64,000 nt of DNA from Mercenaria mercenaria (Eukaryota; Mollusca; Bivalvia; Venerida; Veneridae), in the NCBI RefSeq assembly GCF_021730395.1, contig NC_069364.1, positions 82,143,501-82,207,500 of the forward strand, given 5' to 3'. How positions within the stretch are numbered: the stretch's first letter is position 1; every line of letters starts with the position of its first letter. The translations under genes were made by a program, and so were the position numbers. Shown here piece by piece: positions 20,426 through 31,531 of this stretch. The notes under the pieces were generated by a model, which saw only the letters and a program-made list of their open reading frames with translations, made no database searches and had not been told where the DNA came from.

Positions 20426-21393
20426 ATCTTGCCTCCTACAAGTTTCTTGCATTTCTATTGGTCAATAGACGTCACGTGGAGACAGGATATATTCCATATC
20501 CTGCTAGTATATTTCAGATATGAATTTTGATTGAAACAAAATAGCTGCCACACTGCTGTCGTAATTGAATCAAGTCAGATTATTTATTAGCTCCAGCGTT
20601 AGTACCATTTCCGAGAGTAAATTTAGTGTTTTCTTGCCGATTTCATTCTACTTAAGTTGAAGCTCATGAAGTTTGACAAAAGTTAGCCGTAAAAGCGGAA
20701 TAACTCTGTATAGGATACGCGGACGTTGAAATCTTGTTTTTAGTTAAATCATCGTAAAATAAAGGAATTGACATATTTGTTACTCGGCAGTTTGTTGTAG
20801 GATCATTTAATCTACGTGCAAGATAAATGATTTAACAGGAAACGGGATGAAAGCGGACGTATCAAGGCATTTGTGACATCGTGAAATCTGGTGACTTTCA
20901 AAGGGATGGAGCAAGAAGTTTTTTTAGTGTTTCTGATCAAAACCAGTTCATAACCTGTGTAAATTAGCTTTTGTGTTTTGTGATTTAACCAAAACACAGG
21001 TCATTGTGCATTTTATGGCTGGTATAAATCAACTATAAACAAAACATGACGACCAAACGTGAGTGTAGGATTCCTGTCTGCACTGTAAGTAGCTTTGTTA
21101 ATTTACAAATTTGTTGATTATACATGTAGCATGTAAGTAAAGGGTAGTCGGCAAGATAAAATCGTTACACTGCTTGTATCACGTATCCTGTCACCAACAA
21201 GCAGTGTAACTAATAGTATCAGCAGCTATATACTAGTATACGACTTGATTCGACTACGTCAGCGATGCGGCTGCTATTTTGTTTTAATCAAATTTCATGC
21301 CGGAAAATTACTAACCAGATATGGAATATATCTGGTGTGCATGTGACGTCTCTTGACAAGTAGAAATGCAAAAAACTTGTAGAATGCAAGATA
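20426..21393. mobile_element. Foldback element with about 150-bp inverted arms
   Basis: The left arm from ATCTTGCCTCCTACAAG through CTATTGGTCAATAGACGTCA to TTACGACAGCAG (inverse) matches the right arm ending CTTGTAGAATGCAAGAT. Each arm includes a short near-palindrome around GGATATATTCCATATCC. The 660-bp middle has no coding frame and includes a perfect 13-bp stem at 21165-21209. Probably a non-autonomous DNA transposon. Confidence 0.75.
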
Positions 21394-21947
21394 ATACTGA
21401 ATATCATGTTGAAAAGCAGCAGTTTACTTCTAATGGATAAACTATTTGAGGTTCAAGAAGAACACGTGCAAGTACACGTGTAAATTTGATAATGTTTCTA
21501 CCATAAGTTTCTAGAAAAGAAGAAGATTGTTCTTACCAGAAATATACAACTGGCTGTGGTAAAAGAATGAATCAAAAACAAAAGTTGTATTGTCGCCATT
21601 TTGTTAAACTACGTTCAAACAAAGATAAGAATTCGCCGTTAAAAACTAGGGTCCTGATTTAGAAAGTGTTATCTTAACTGGCCTTTTTCCGTAAGTTAAG
21701 TCAGTGCATATTGGCCAAATCTAAGATGAAATAAGTCGTGGCTCGATTACATATGTATGGATGTATGGGGGTCATTTCGTTATATATGGTTTAGATACAA
21801 AAGTGAAAAATCAAATGATGCTCAAGAAAAAGGGTAAACCCGTTTTATTTTCATGCATCATTTCACATTTTATGACATGTTGGCAATGGTATTTTTCTTG
21901 CAAGTTGAGAGGGCTTTTTCTGTCCTAAAATATATATACTCAGAGAT
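21394..21947. other. 3' flank of the second prokineticin-like gene
   Basis: AT-rich DNA without a gene-like frame. It does not resemble the 3' flank of the first prokineticin-like gene. Confidence 0.4.
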
Positions 21948-22283
21948 CTATCCTACAACACCTTCAAAATTCGGTTTTTCAGTTGAAAAGTCTTCAGATG
22001 TAGACTCTGTTATGTGCAACTGTGCAGGTGCCACTTCTGTTGTGTAGTCCAAGATCAGACGACATTTTCCGAAATGAGAAAGAATATGAGATACGAGATT
22101 GCTTTTACAGTAATAGTTCTGCACACAAGGACACTCAAAGAACGACGGTTTGGTAACACATGCATCCCCATCTTGTCCGAAAGGCTTGCAGTAAGTCTCG
22201 GAGAACAAGTATGTATCTCGGACACAGCAATAACCATTCGGGCATTTACTGTTCACATCGTTCAGAACACAGGGAATCGGGTC
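21948..22283 (-). CDS. Prokineticin-like gene, domain exon (second copy)
   Basis: The acceptor on the minus strand is TGTATATTTCAG and the frame is phase 0, beginning DPIPCVLNDV. The stop TAG is at 21948-21950. Confidence 0.82.
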   Translation of the reverse strand, partial: DPIPCVLNDVNSKCPNGYCCVRDTYLFSETYCKPFGQDGDACVTKPSFFECPCVQNYYCKSNLVSHILSHFGKCRLILDYTTEVAPAQLHITESTSEDFSTEKPNFEGVVG

Positions 22284-24058
22284 CTGAAATATACAAGCAC
22301 ATTTATTGATACAAGATTGGCTTTGAGAAAAGCTAGTCACCGGCATGTTCATTATTATTCTATAACATGATTAGAGAGTTACTGGCAAAAAAAACACCCA
22401 TCTCATAAATATTGAAAAGCACAAAATACTTTTGAAAAGACTGGGCTTTTTAGATTTAAATTTACCTTTCAATGAGCTGTAACGTTACTTCATGTCGAAT
22501 CACATATTATACACGTAATATAGAAATATTAAACATTTTTCATTTAGAAAAAGTCTTTTTTGTTTTTTGTTGCAACAGCTTATACTCAGCTTGCCGCTTA
22601 GCTCGGCTCGTCAATAAGTCGCTTATAACGCATGATAAAACACTCCATGACACTGGAAAGCTTCGGACGTTTTCGTTGTTTTCAAGCAAACATCATATCC
22701 ATACACAGACTGACCGAGACGATACATGTCTTTTTAAAGTTCATGTACTTGTTGATGAGGACTTTTGACTTACTTGCAGCTTTCATAATAAAAAACGAAA
22801 TGTGTGAACTGCACGTAGATGGTGGTGTGTGTACACGTAATTGTTGAAAGACAGGGTGGTTAGGATGAACATTTATGGTTATTCACATAATATTCATTTA
22901 TCAAAAAGTTCAAAAGTATACTGGTAGGCAGTTTAGTTAATTTAAAGAGGGGAAAAATATCGACATTCGTACTTAAAGACGGTGTTTAAAATACTTATCA
23001 TTGGTCAATGATAATTGAAAGTTAGACACAACGATGGTTATCACAAGTTCCGTGGTGGTATAAATGGATGCGTTGTAAAGAAACATTATCTGGGCCTGTA
23101 ATCAGTATCAACAGACTAAAGAAGTCTTGTAATCATAAGCTTTAGGGTCCTTCTACAACGTATTGTGACGGATTCTTTCTTTAGTTAACTTAGAGCAATA
23201 CACAATGTATATTTAGATAACGTGTTCTCACAGAATTACATTGAAAAGGCCATGTTATGGACATTCTAATCGATGCATTATCATATCAGTATGCTCATCA
23301 TTTGACAGGTCTGAAACGACAAGGCAATACGTTTTGTTCTTGCCTCGTGGCTGTCCAGTTGTCTAATCATGCTACAAAATTCAGTAAAAGCGAAAATGAT
23401 GGGTGTTTTGTTTTTCAAGGCGAGTGGTTTTGTAATACAGTTATCAATCAACATGTGTTTTTACCGAAGGACTGGTAATAAATCAATACGACAGATCTTG
23501 GATCAATTATATGGCATTAAATTGTGTGGATGTGACGTTAAGCCAATGGACTAATTTCAGGATCATTATTAAGCAGACTTTGACAATTATTATACAGACG
23601 TTTTGGGCCTCCGTGGCCAAATGGTTAAGATCAATGACTTAGAATCTCTTGCCCCTCACCGCTGTGGGTTCGAAACGTTTCCCGGTTTGTAGACATCTTT
23701 TATGTGAAGAAATCATCCAGCTGGCATTCAAAATGACGGTGGTTCTACCCAGGTGCCCGCCAGTGTCTGAAAAAAATGCCTGGATTGGCATCGGGAGTTT
23801 TCCTCAACCATCTAAATCTGCGAAGTAGCCGTATTACCTACATTACATACAAATACTATATTTATGTTTGTCAGCCGATCAAAAAGAGAGCATCTTTCAA
23901 CCAGTCATTTTTGTTTTTGTAATTATTATAAAAACTATAGCAGTACAATTGACCATGTGACAAACTACGTAGTATACATGTAGTTATATACTTACTGTGT
24001 CGCAGAGAACAGTAGCCAGGATTGAAAAAGAAATTGCAAACACTCTTAATGCGTCCAT
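21948..24058 (-). CDS. Prokineticin/astakine-like secreted protein, complete two-exon gene
   Basis: Exon 1 is 24058-23996 and exon 2 is 22283-21948 on the minus strand, 132 residues in all. Exon 1 encodes MDALRVFAISFSILATVLCDT, a good signal peptide. Exon 2 supplies ten Cys in the order and spacing of prokineticins: C-x8-C-x4-CC-x11-C-x9-C-x8-C-P-C-x5-C-x14-C, including YCKPFGQDGDAC and ECPCVQNYYC. The N-terminal AVIT of vertebrate prokineticins is absent, as in astakines. A Ser/Thr/Glu-rich tail of about 33 residues follows the last Cys and is absent from the first copy. It is likely a secreted ligand; receptor and role cannot be read from sequence. The copies share domain layout but little identity, so the duplication is old. 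Confidence 0.82.
22284..23995. other. Intron of the prokineticin-like gene
   Basis: Phase-0 intron of about 1.7 kb with a SINE at 23604-23840. The short frames on the plus strand (22472-22847, 23257-23554) have no family features. Confidence 0.6.
23604..23840 (+). mobile_element. tRNA-derived SINE
   Basis: The head reads GGCCTCCGTGGCCAAATGG with an A box TGGCCAAATGG and a B box GGTTCGAAACG about 50 bases later, as in a tRNA Leu/Ser-type promoter. The body then carries CATCCAGCTGGCATTC and GGTGGTTCTACCCAGGTG, which appear inverted in the copy at 53565-53790. Transcription would be by RNA polymerase III. Confidence 0.75.
23996..24058 (-). CDS. Prokineticin-like gene, signal-peptide exon
   Basis: ATG at 24058-24056 and donor ACA/GTAAGT. 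The 21 codons give a Met-Asp start, a hydrophobic core FAISFSILATVLC and a polar end. Phase 0 fits the domain exon. Confidence 0.8.
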
Positions 24059-24093
24059 TATTTTACAGCGTTTTAAGACTAGTAAAATCTAGT

Positions 24094-24100
24094 GTATTTA
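24094..24100 (-). promoter_or_regulatory. Possible TATA box of the prokineticin-like gene
   Basis: ATAAATA on the minus strand lies about 36 bases upstream of the ATG. If used, the 5' untranslated part would be very short. In AT-rich DNA this could be chance. Confidence 0.25.
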
Positions 24101-25373
24101 TCTCTAGAAGCACATGCGCCAGAGTGCATTTTACAGGTGTACAACAATTAAAAATCAACAAAACTGTTTCGAGATAATCTTTCATGGATACCCGGTTTGT
24201 TTTTGGTATTCCCTTGTGTTGGTATCTTCTTGTTAAGATTGAAATCATGAATCAATACAAAACACTGCGTAATGAATTGTTATCTAGGTTCATACCGGTA
24301 CAACTCGGAATGGATTTGAAGGCATCTACGGTTAAAAAAGTTGTGTGTTTGCAAAATAGATAACGCTAGTATCATGTGATACTGCAAAAAATACGTAAAA
24401 AAAACGTAATAACGTGACTATGTGAGTATACAAAACGAATGTGAGATTGAAAAAGAAATAACGCTGGTACTTCAGACTGCAAAGAGAAATTTATGCGTTT
24501 CTGGAGACGTGATAGTGTAGAAGATAAGGTTGTCAGGATAATTGAAATACTAGTAGAAAATGAGACCTAGAGTAAGTCACATTGTTAATGATCTTCTATA
24601 AGCCAGGTGTATTAGGTAATAGTAGTAGACGAGGCATTCTAACTTTTAAAGAAGTGTAAAAGTGCTTGAAAGGCGTTTAAAAGAATGTTTTATATTGTGG
24701 AAAATACGTGTATATATAAGAAATAGTTGAATTTACCTTATTATAATTTTTGATTGTGCTGGCATCCTCTAAGATTGTGATATTATGTAGATTGCTGTTT
24801 ACCTAACTTCATTAAGCTACCTTATCTAAGATGAATGCAACGCTTCTGCGCATTATCATCGTCAGTTCTATTACTTCATTAGACATAAAACTAATGTACT
24901 CAGAAACTTTTATTAAAAAGGTGTGCTCCACGAAAACAGAAAATATTGCAATTCTGAGGCAGGTGCTACATCGCTAATGTTGCTAAACAAATATCCATAT
25001 TTATCCTGTCACTTGCAGTATTTTCGACCCGATATCAGGGTGCCGTATATCTTTCTTGATATACCGTCAGTTGATCATGTGACCAGTGATATACGGTCAG
25101 TTGATCATGTGACCTTATGATCGATATTGTTGTCATAAGAAATTTTGCAACGAAACCATCATCATTGTGTTGGAAATGTCCGAACTAAGAAAATGAGTGG
25201 TCAAATAATGAGTTTTGATTCAAAAACGAAGAAGTTATTGCGATTTTGCCGGTAATCACGTCATTATATAAGTGACGTCATTACGAATATGACGTCATTA
25301 AAGCGGTTGCCGCACACTTATTTTTGTAAAATAAATTGCCAAATATCGGAAAATGAAGTAATGACAAGATAAA
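24101..25373. other. No gene seen; short duplicated motifs
   Basis: A unit near TCAGTTGATCATGTGACC occurs twice at 25068-25114. At 25258-25300 TGACGTCA-type sites recur three times close together. They could belong to a dispersed repeat, since the next palindrome follows at once. Confidence 0.45.
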
Positions 25374-25519
25374 TAGAATAATAGGTTAGTGCCTAAGATG
25401 GAGAAAGTTTATCTGGCTCGGCTCCGGACGTTATCAGGTTCGCCTTCGGCTCACCCGATAACCTCCTCCACCTCGCCAGATAAACTTTCTCATCTACGGC
25501 ACTAACCTATTATTCTCTA
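25374..25519. repeat. Long palindrome (TAGAATAATAGGTTAGTGCC arms)
   Basis: The arms are TAGAATAATAGGTTAGTGCC and its inverse, continuing with GAGAAAGTTTATCTGGC pairing with GCCAGATAAACTTTCTC. The GC-rich middle has smaller inverted pieces (GTTATCAGGTTCG and CGATAAC). Confidence 0.85.
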
Positions 25520-25526
25520 TATCCAC

Positions 25527-25652
25527 GTTTTGCTATTGCTCCTGCTACTGCCGATTTCACGTTTTTGTTACTGCTGCTACTGCCACTGTCCATTTCACGT
25601 TTTTGCTATTGCCCCTGCTTCTGCTACTGCCGACTACACGTTTTTGCTACAA
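25527..25652. repeat. Short tandem array (CGTTTTTGCTA units)
   Basis: Three imperfect copies of a unit of roughly 45-50 bases containing CACGTTTTTGCTATTGC and CTGCTACTGCCGA. Confidence 0.6.
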
Positions 25653-25654
25653 AC

Positions 25655-26020
25655 TGAGACCACTTATATAATATCCATTACTGTAGATGCGTATGTAAAT
25701 TGCAGGATAATTTATGCAATCGTTTTTTCGCGGAACATGAAGTCGTGCAATATTTCTCAATAAAAAGCATATTACCTATAAGTATCAAGTGCATACACTC
25801 TTTCATTATATTGCCAGTGGGATATCTAAAATTGAAAGCCAGTGTATAAACACTGTATTTTTAATTTGTTTTTTCAAAGACTCACGTAGATGTAGGCATT
25901 TTCAAATGATAGCAGACTCGATTTGAAAATGAAAAAAAAGAAGAAAAAGGAAAACGAAAACGAAAAAAAAAAAAGCAAAAAAAAAACAAAAAAAAAAACA
26001 AAACAAGAAACTGTAACAGA
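25655..26020. repeat. Dispersed repeat, copy 2, ending in a homopurine run
   Basis: Matches 16416-16765 in order and orientation from TGTAGATGCGTATGTAAATT through GACTCACGTAGA, then an A-rich run with G interruptions at 25930-26010. Confidence 0.65.
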
Positions 26021-26399
26021 ATTACCAGCGTCTTTTTTCCAGCCAACGCAGCATCCTTTTCAAAGAGCCAACATTAAACATGATTATATATATCGGTCAT
26101 GATTATATAACTAACGAAAATGTTTGTGATTTAAAAATATCTGTTGAACGCTTTTAAATGTAAATATCAGAATTTTAAAGATTAAACGCGAATTTATTTT
26201 TAAACTTGTAAGAAAAAAGAAGTAAAAATGTAATGGAATATTTTATCATATTAAAGGGAAGCAATTAATAAACAAGTGAAAAAAGGAGACCACATTTATA
26301 TGTATTTCATAATTAAAGTGAAACTTAATATGCAATCATAATAATGTGTTTACGCAATGTACTTAAACAAGTGAAAATCATTAGACAAGAAGAATAAAT

Positions 26400-27450
26400 C
26401 AGACAGGCACAGACAAGGGAAATCAAACAAACAACGAGATTAAAACAGATGTAGATAGACCTATAGACAAAGAGGATACAACAAATATGCACAGACAAGG
26501 AAAAAAAGCTGTAGACAAAGCGGATAGAACAAATATGCACAGACAAGGGAAAACCTATAGACGAAGAGGATAGAACAAATATGCACAGACAAGGCAAAAA
26601 CCTAAAGACAAAGGGGATAAACAAATATGCACAGACAAGGGAAAATTCTATAAACAAAGGGATAAAATAAATAAGCACAGACAAGGGAAAAGCCTATAAA
26701 CAAAGGAGATAAAACAAATATGCACAGACAAGGGAAAAACCTGTAGATAAAGCGGATAGAACAAATTGCACAGACAAGGGAAAACCTATAGACGAAGAGG
26801 ATAGAACAAATATGCACAGACAAGGCAAAAACCTAAAGACAAAGGGGATAAACAAATATGCACAAACAAGGGAAAATTCTATAAACAAAGGGATAAAATA
26901 AATAAGCACAGACAAGGGAAAAACCGAGAGACAAAGGGGATAAAAAAAACAAGCACAGACAAGGGAAAACCAATAGACAACCAAGATAACACAAGGGGAA
27001 ATACTACAGACAACGAAGATAAAACATATATGCATACACAAGGGAAAACCTATAGACAAGGAAGATAAAACAGACATGCATACACAAAGGAAAATACTAT
27101 AGACAATGAAGATAAAACAGATATGCATACACAAGGGAAAACCTATAGACAAGGAAGATAAAACAGACATGCATACACAAAGGAAAATACTATAGACAAT
27201 GAAGATAAAACAGATATGCATACACAAGCGAAGACCTATAGACAAGGAAGATAAAACAGACATGCATACACAAAGGAAAATACTATAGACAATGAAGATA
27301 AAACAGATATGCATACACAAGGGAAAACCTATAGACAAGGAAGATAAAACAGATATGCATACACAAAGGAAAATACTAGAGACAAGGAAGATAAAACAGA
27401 CATGCATACACAAGGGAAAATACTATAGACAAGGAAGATAAAACATATAA
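26400..27450. repeat. Minisatellite with 46/47-bp units and 93-bp higher order
   Basis: Units of the type ATAGACAAGGAAGATAAAAC plus AGACATGCATACACAAAGG alternate with a second variant (GACAATGAAGATAAAACAG plus ATATGCATACACAAGGG). Two units make 93 bases, which is divisible by three, so the minus strand stays open for 239 codons and reads as a 31-residue repeat. The part below 27000 is a diverged arm with GCACAGACAAGGG. I read the open frame as a by-product, not as a gene. Confidence 0.9.
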
Positions 27451-28540
27451 AACCTAGACCGAGTTCGAAAATGGGTCATCTGGGGTCAAAAACTAGGTAA
27501 CTAGGTCAAATCAAGGAAAAACCGTGTGTATAAGATAGAGGCTGTATTTTTCAATTGGTCTTATGAATTTTTGTCAGAATGATAATCTTGATGAAATCGA
27601 TGCTGAATTCGAAAATGGGTCATCTGGGATCAAAAACTAGGTCACTAGGTCAAATCAAAGAAAAACCTTGTGTATGCGATAGAGGCTTTATTTTTCAATT
27701 GATCTTCATGAATTTTGGTCAGAATGATTACTTTGATGAAATCTAGGTCGAGTATGAAAATAAGTTATCTGGGATCAAAAACTAGGTCACTAGGTCAAAT
27801 CAAAGAAAAACCTTATGTATGCGATAGAGGCTGTATTTTTCAACTGATCATCATGAAATTTAGTCAGAATAATAACCTTGATAAAATTTAGTATGAGTTT
27901 GAAAATGGATTATCTGGGATCAAAAACTAGGTCACTAGATTAAATCAAAGAAAAAACCTTGTGTATGCGATAGAGGCTGTATTTTTCAATTGCTCTTCAT
28001 GAGTTTTGGCCAGAATGCCTTGATAAAATCTAGGGTAGATTTGAATAAGAGTTATCTGGGATCAAAAACTAGGTCACTAGGTCAAATCAAAGAAAATCTT
28101 GTGTATATGATAGAGGCTGTATTTTTCAATTGATCTTCATGAAATTTGGTAATTATGATTGCCTTAATGAAATCTAGGTCAAGTTTGAATATGGGTCATC
28201 TGTGGTCAAAATGTAGGTCACTAGGTCAACTCAAAGAAATACCCTGTGTATGCGATAGAAGCTGTATTTTTCAATTGATCTTCATAAAATTTGGTCAGAA
28301 TGATTGCCTTGATGAAATCTAAGTCAAATTTGAATATGGGTCATCTGGCTTCAAAAACTAGGTCACTAGGTCATATCAAATAAAATACTTGTTTAAACTC
28401 AAGAGACCACATTTTTGGTCCAATTTTAATGAAAATTGGCCAGAATATTTGTTTCCATGAAATCTCTAGGTCAAACATGTTTACACTGTTATGGTGTGTT
28501 TCTCAGGTGAGCGACCTAGGGCCATCTTGGCCCTCTTGTT
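27451..28540. repeat. Tandem 145-147-bp repeat ending in hairpin plus CTCTTGTT
   Basis: About seven units contain AAAACTAGGTCACTAGGTCA, GCGATAGAGGCTGTATTTTT and GGTCAGAATGATTGCC. The right end is CAGGTGAGCGACC, the hairpin GGGCCA-TCT-TGGCCC at 28519-28533, then TCTTGTT. The unit aligns in parts with that of the element at 41831-42573. Confidence 0.8.
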
Positions 28541-30430
28541 AAAAAGTCACAAAAACACAAATATGAAACTTCACACCAAAACAAATCATAAAACGCACAG
28601 TAACACCATTGTTTTGTTAAATCTAGAACGAAAATCCAAACGATTCAGATTTTCAGAAAAGTAGGCATCTACCCCTTTGTGTCCGTTTCAGACAGTTTAG
28701 GTAATTTAAAGATATCCGCATATACGTTCGGTTACTCTTGTGAACGAATTCATTTACTCATAGTCTTATGTAGGAAGTATTTCTGATATTGAAAGGTAAA
28801 CAATAACTGAATTCCCGCGATGAATACTTGTCAAACATACACAACTTCCTGTTAAAATTGTCTTCGGAAAAATTACTTCCGTTTTGAGATATTATGACCA
28901 TAACGGGGTCAATGTCGGATTAACTATTTATCGTGTCAGTTTCAAAACTGTAGTTTGAAATAATATTATTGGATAACTCTTATTTACCAAAAACATGTGA
29001 CAAGGTAACTTAAATAAATGCAGTTTATTTATGAAAATCGTAGTTCGTGCCATTTTCAGAATTATTTAAGGTAATATAATAGGTGTACTTTTGTGATTAA
29101 ATCAATGTGACAATTCATTTTTGCTTCAATTTTTATATCTTTCAACAGTATTGTTTTCCAAATCTTTGTAAAAAAGTTCAAAAGTGTTGTGTTTCGTAAG
29201 ATTTGCACATGCATACTTAATATACATACGAAATATGCTTACGGAATGTGCATATAGAATATGCTTACGGAATGTGCATATAGAATATGCATACAGAATA
29301 TGCATGTAGAATATGCATATGGAATATGCATATGAATACGTACTAGTATACAGAATGTACTAACCAAATATACATATAAATTATGCATACAGAATATGCA
29401 TATGAAATATGAATATAAAATATGCAATAAAAAAAAATCACACGGAATATGCATCCGGTGTATTTGCTATTTTTAGAACTGATAAGAAAGCGATCGGGTG
29501 GGCAGAAGCCAATCGTCCATGTTTTTTGTAAACGGTGATGTTTTTCTAACGGTCTACACTTTATCAAAACACAAATTACATCAATAATTTTTTGATCAAT
29601 GCAAAGGTTATAAAACAAGCAATTTATTGATTACTTTAATTGTTATTTCGAAATAAAATGGATTAATTATGAACGCTTAACTTACACTGTTTTTCTAAAA
29701 GTTTTGAACATCACTACGCCGCTTTAAAAATTGTATGTCATTTAAAACGGTTGTTCATTGAAAAAAAGATATTTGGAAAAAAAAATTATGAAAACTGTAA
29801 GTATTTCAAATCTTTTTGAATTTTGAAAATCCATAAATGAACAAAGAAGTTATTAAAAATTAAAAATTCTGATTCCATACGCAAACGGTGTAAAAACATT
29901 TGTTTTGCCAACCACCAGATAAACAGATGTTAGCGCGTGACGTCACGGCGATCACTCCTATTAGCTAATATGAAATGACGACTCAAACGGTCATCCTTGA
30001 TCCAAATTTACCTATACTCAAAACGTAAATTTTATAATTGTTACATTCAAGAGACAGTTTTCACCTCTTACTTGAATCGTTAATCATTCTTTGGTCTAGT
30101 TTTTATAAACATGTCTATATTCAGGCTTACTGGGGAAAAGTATTGACATTTCCTATGTTGGAATTGTGGCAACCTCCAAAGATGGTCAGATTGATTAAAT
30201 AATTCACATTTAAAAACGGGTACATGGGCCCTTTAATGAATTCGATGAAATGATTTCTTAATGTAATGGTATTTACAACTTAACGTGGGCCGACATCGGG
30301 CTGACTATACAAGGCTGAATATATGAATCACCAGACTATGTAAATGCTTCACTCCGTATGATATGCACCGTTTAACCAAAATTTACTAATATATAAAACA
30401 AATGTTTGTTATAGTACATTGGTTAAATGA
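28541..30430. other. No gene seen; one microsatellite
   Basis: AT-rich. A 12-bp type repeat (GAATATGCATAC and variants) runs from about 29215 to 29460. The minus-strand frames over it are periodic artefacts. Confidence 0.5.
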
Positions 30431-30533
30431 CTATTGTCCAGTTTTATTTTCTTCAGATGTATCCTTGTCCTTGTTGAAAGCATCATTTATGTAATATACA
30501 GTAGAAGGAGTGTCTTTGCTGCCCAGATCGTCT
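30431..30533 (-). CDS. SLC22-type C-terminal tail exon (candidate last exon of the gene at 50-58 kb)
   Basis: On the minus strand an acceptor AATTTCAG is followed by a frame that, after one leading base, reads DDLGSKDTPSTVYYINDAFN and ends at TAG 30431-30433. It resembles 60590-60680, the tail exon of the second SLC22 gene, in both exon and adjacent intron (TATAAGGTATAGAT). The leading base completes the codon left by the exon ending at 50027. If it belongs to that gene, the last intron is about 19.5 kb. It could instead be left from a third, lost copy. Confidence 0.55.
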
Positions 30534-31116
30534 CTGAAATTAAATGCATGTATAAGGTATAGATTGGTTCAGAGAAAAAATCGTTTAAATGCTTTTTTTC
30601 TATTGCCAACTCTGATGGCCCCTATAAGAGGCTACGCGGAACCAATTCTACAACAATGTGAATAGCCTTTACAAGAATGCTACAGAATCCATCAGGTGGA
30701 AGTGATTCATGAGAAAAAAAATCACATTAAGGTTTTTCTATTTTAGCTCTGGTGGCCCGTAAAAGGTGTCATGCAGAACTATTTGAATAAATGTGACAGA
30801 AGGCCTTACAGCAATCCTACAGATCAAGTTTGGTGATGAAACATAGAGTGATACATGAAAAGAAGTTTGTGTTCCTTTTTTAGCTATGACGACCTCTAAA
30901 ATGGACCAAGTAATATTATTGAATAATTTTGAGAAAGATCTGTGAAAAGATACTACAGATCAAGGTTGGCGAATATCCATCAAGTGTTTATGAGAATAAG
31001 TTGACTGTTTAAATGTATTTTCTTAACTACTGCGGCCACTAAATGAGGTAACGCGAAACTTTAGAGAGGTGAATGTTAGGATACTACAAATGTAATTCTG
31101 ACGAGAAGCTGTTTAG
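30534..31116. repeat. Diverged tandem repeat, about 145-bp units
   Basis: Three to four units with TTTTTCTATTTTAGCTCTGG, GGCCCGTAAAAGGTG and CTACAGATCAAG are visible from about 30590. This is another tandem-core repeat; its ends are not clear. Confidence 0.5.
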
Positions 31117-31531
31117 TACGGAATCCTGTTTCCGCCATCGACTTTTCGCCTAGACAGAAACGCGAAAACTTGAAATTAAGCATCTAATTTATACTTTTCG
31201 TGCTATAAATTTACCGCGAAAAGTCGAAATCTTTAAGTTTTTGACCCGACAATTGTCGTGCAAACGTCAACTTTTCGACCTAGAATCAAGCGCGAAAAGT
31301 AGAAATTAAGAGAGCTAATTTCAACTTCTCGTGGTAAGATATTTCCTCGAAAAGTTGAAAAGTCGAAGTTTGTAACGCGACAATTGTCGTGCAAATTTCA
31401 ACTTATCGACTGAATTTGTAGGGCGAAAAGTATAAATTAAAGTCTTAACTTCTACTTTTCGTGCCAGTTCTTTGGCCGATAATTTCGCGATATTATCGCT
31501 TAAATTTCGACTTTTCGTTGTAGGACTAATT
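31117..31531. mobile_element. CGAAAAGT-rich repeat, copy 1
   Basis: Runs from TACGGAATCCTGTTTCCGCC to GTAGGACTAATT. Inside, AATTTCAACTTTTCG-type and CGAAAAGT-type half-sites alternate with CGACAATTGTCG. The inverse of it, with only a few differences, lies at 48882-49295. Frames inside it are symmetrical by-products. Confidence 0.8.

Noticed and set aside
22472-22847. Overlapping plus-strand frames in the prokineticin-like intron
   Set aside because: No domain, and they run opposite to a gene whose splice sites account for the region as intron.
23604-23690. A true tRNA gene
   Set aside because: A and B boxes are present, but no complete cloverleaf can be drawn and a SINE body follows; the same body occurs inverted at 53.6 kb.
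26694-27413. A 239-codon minus-strand frame that could be taken for a membrane protein
   Set aside because: It is the translation of a minisatellite with a 93-bp period and has no non-repeat part.
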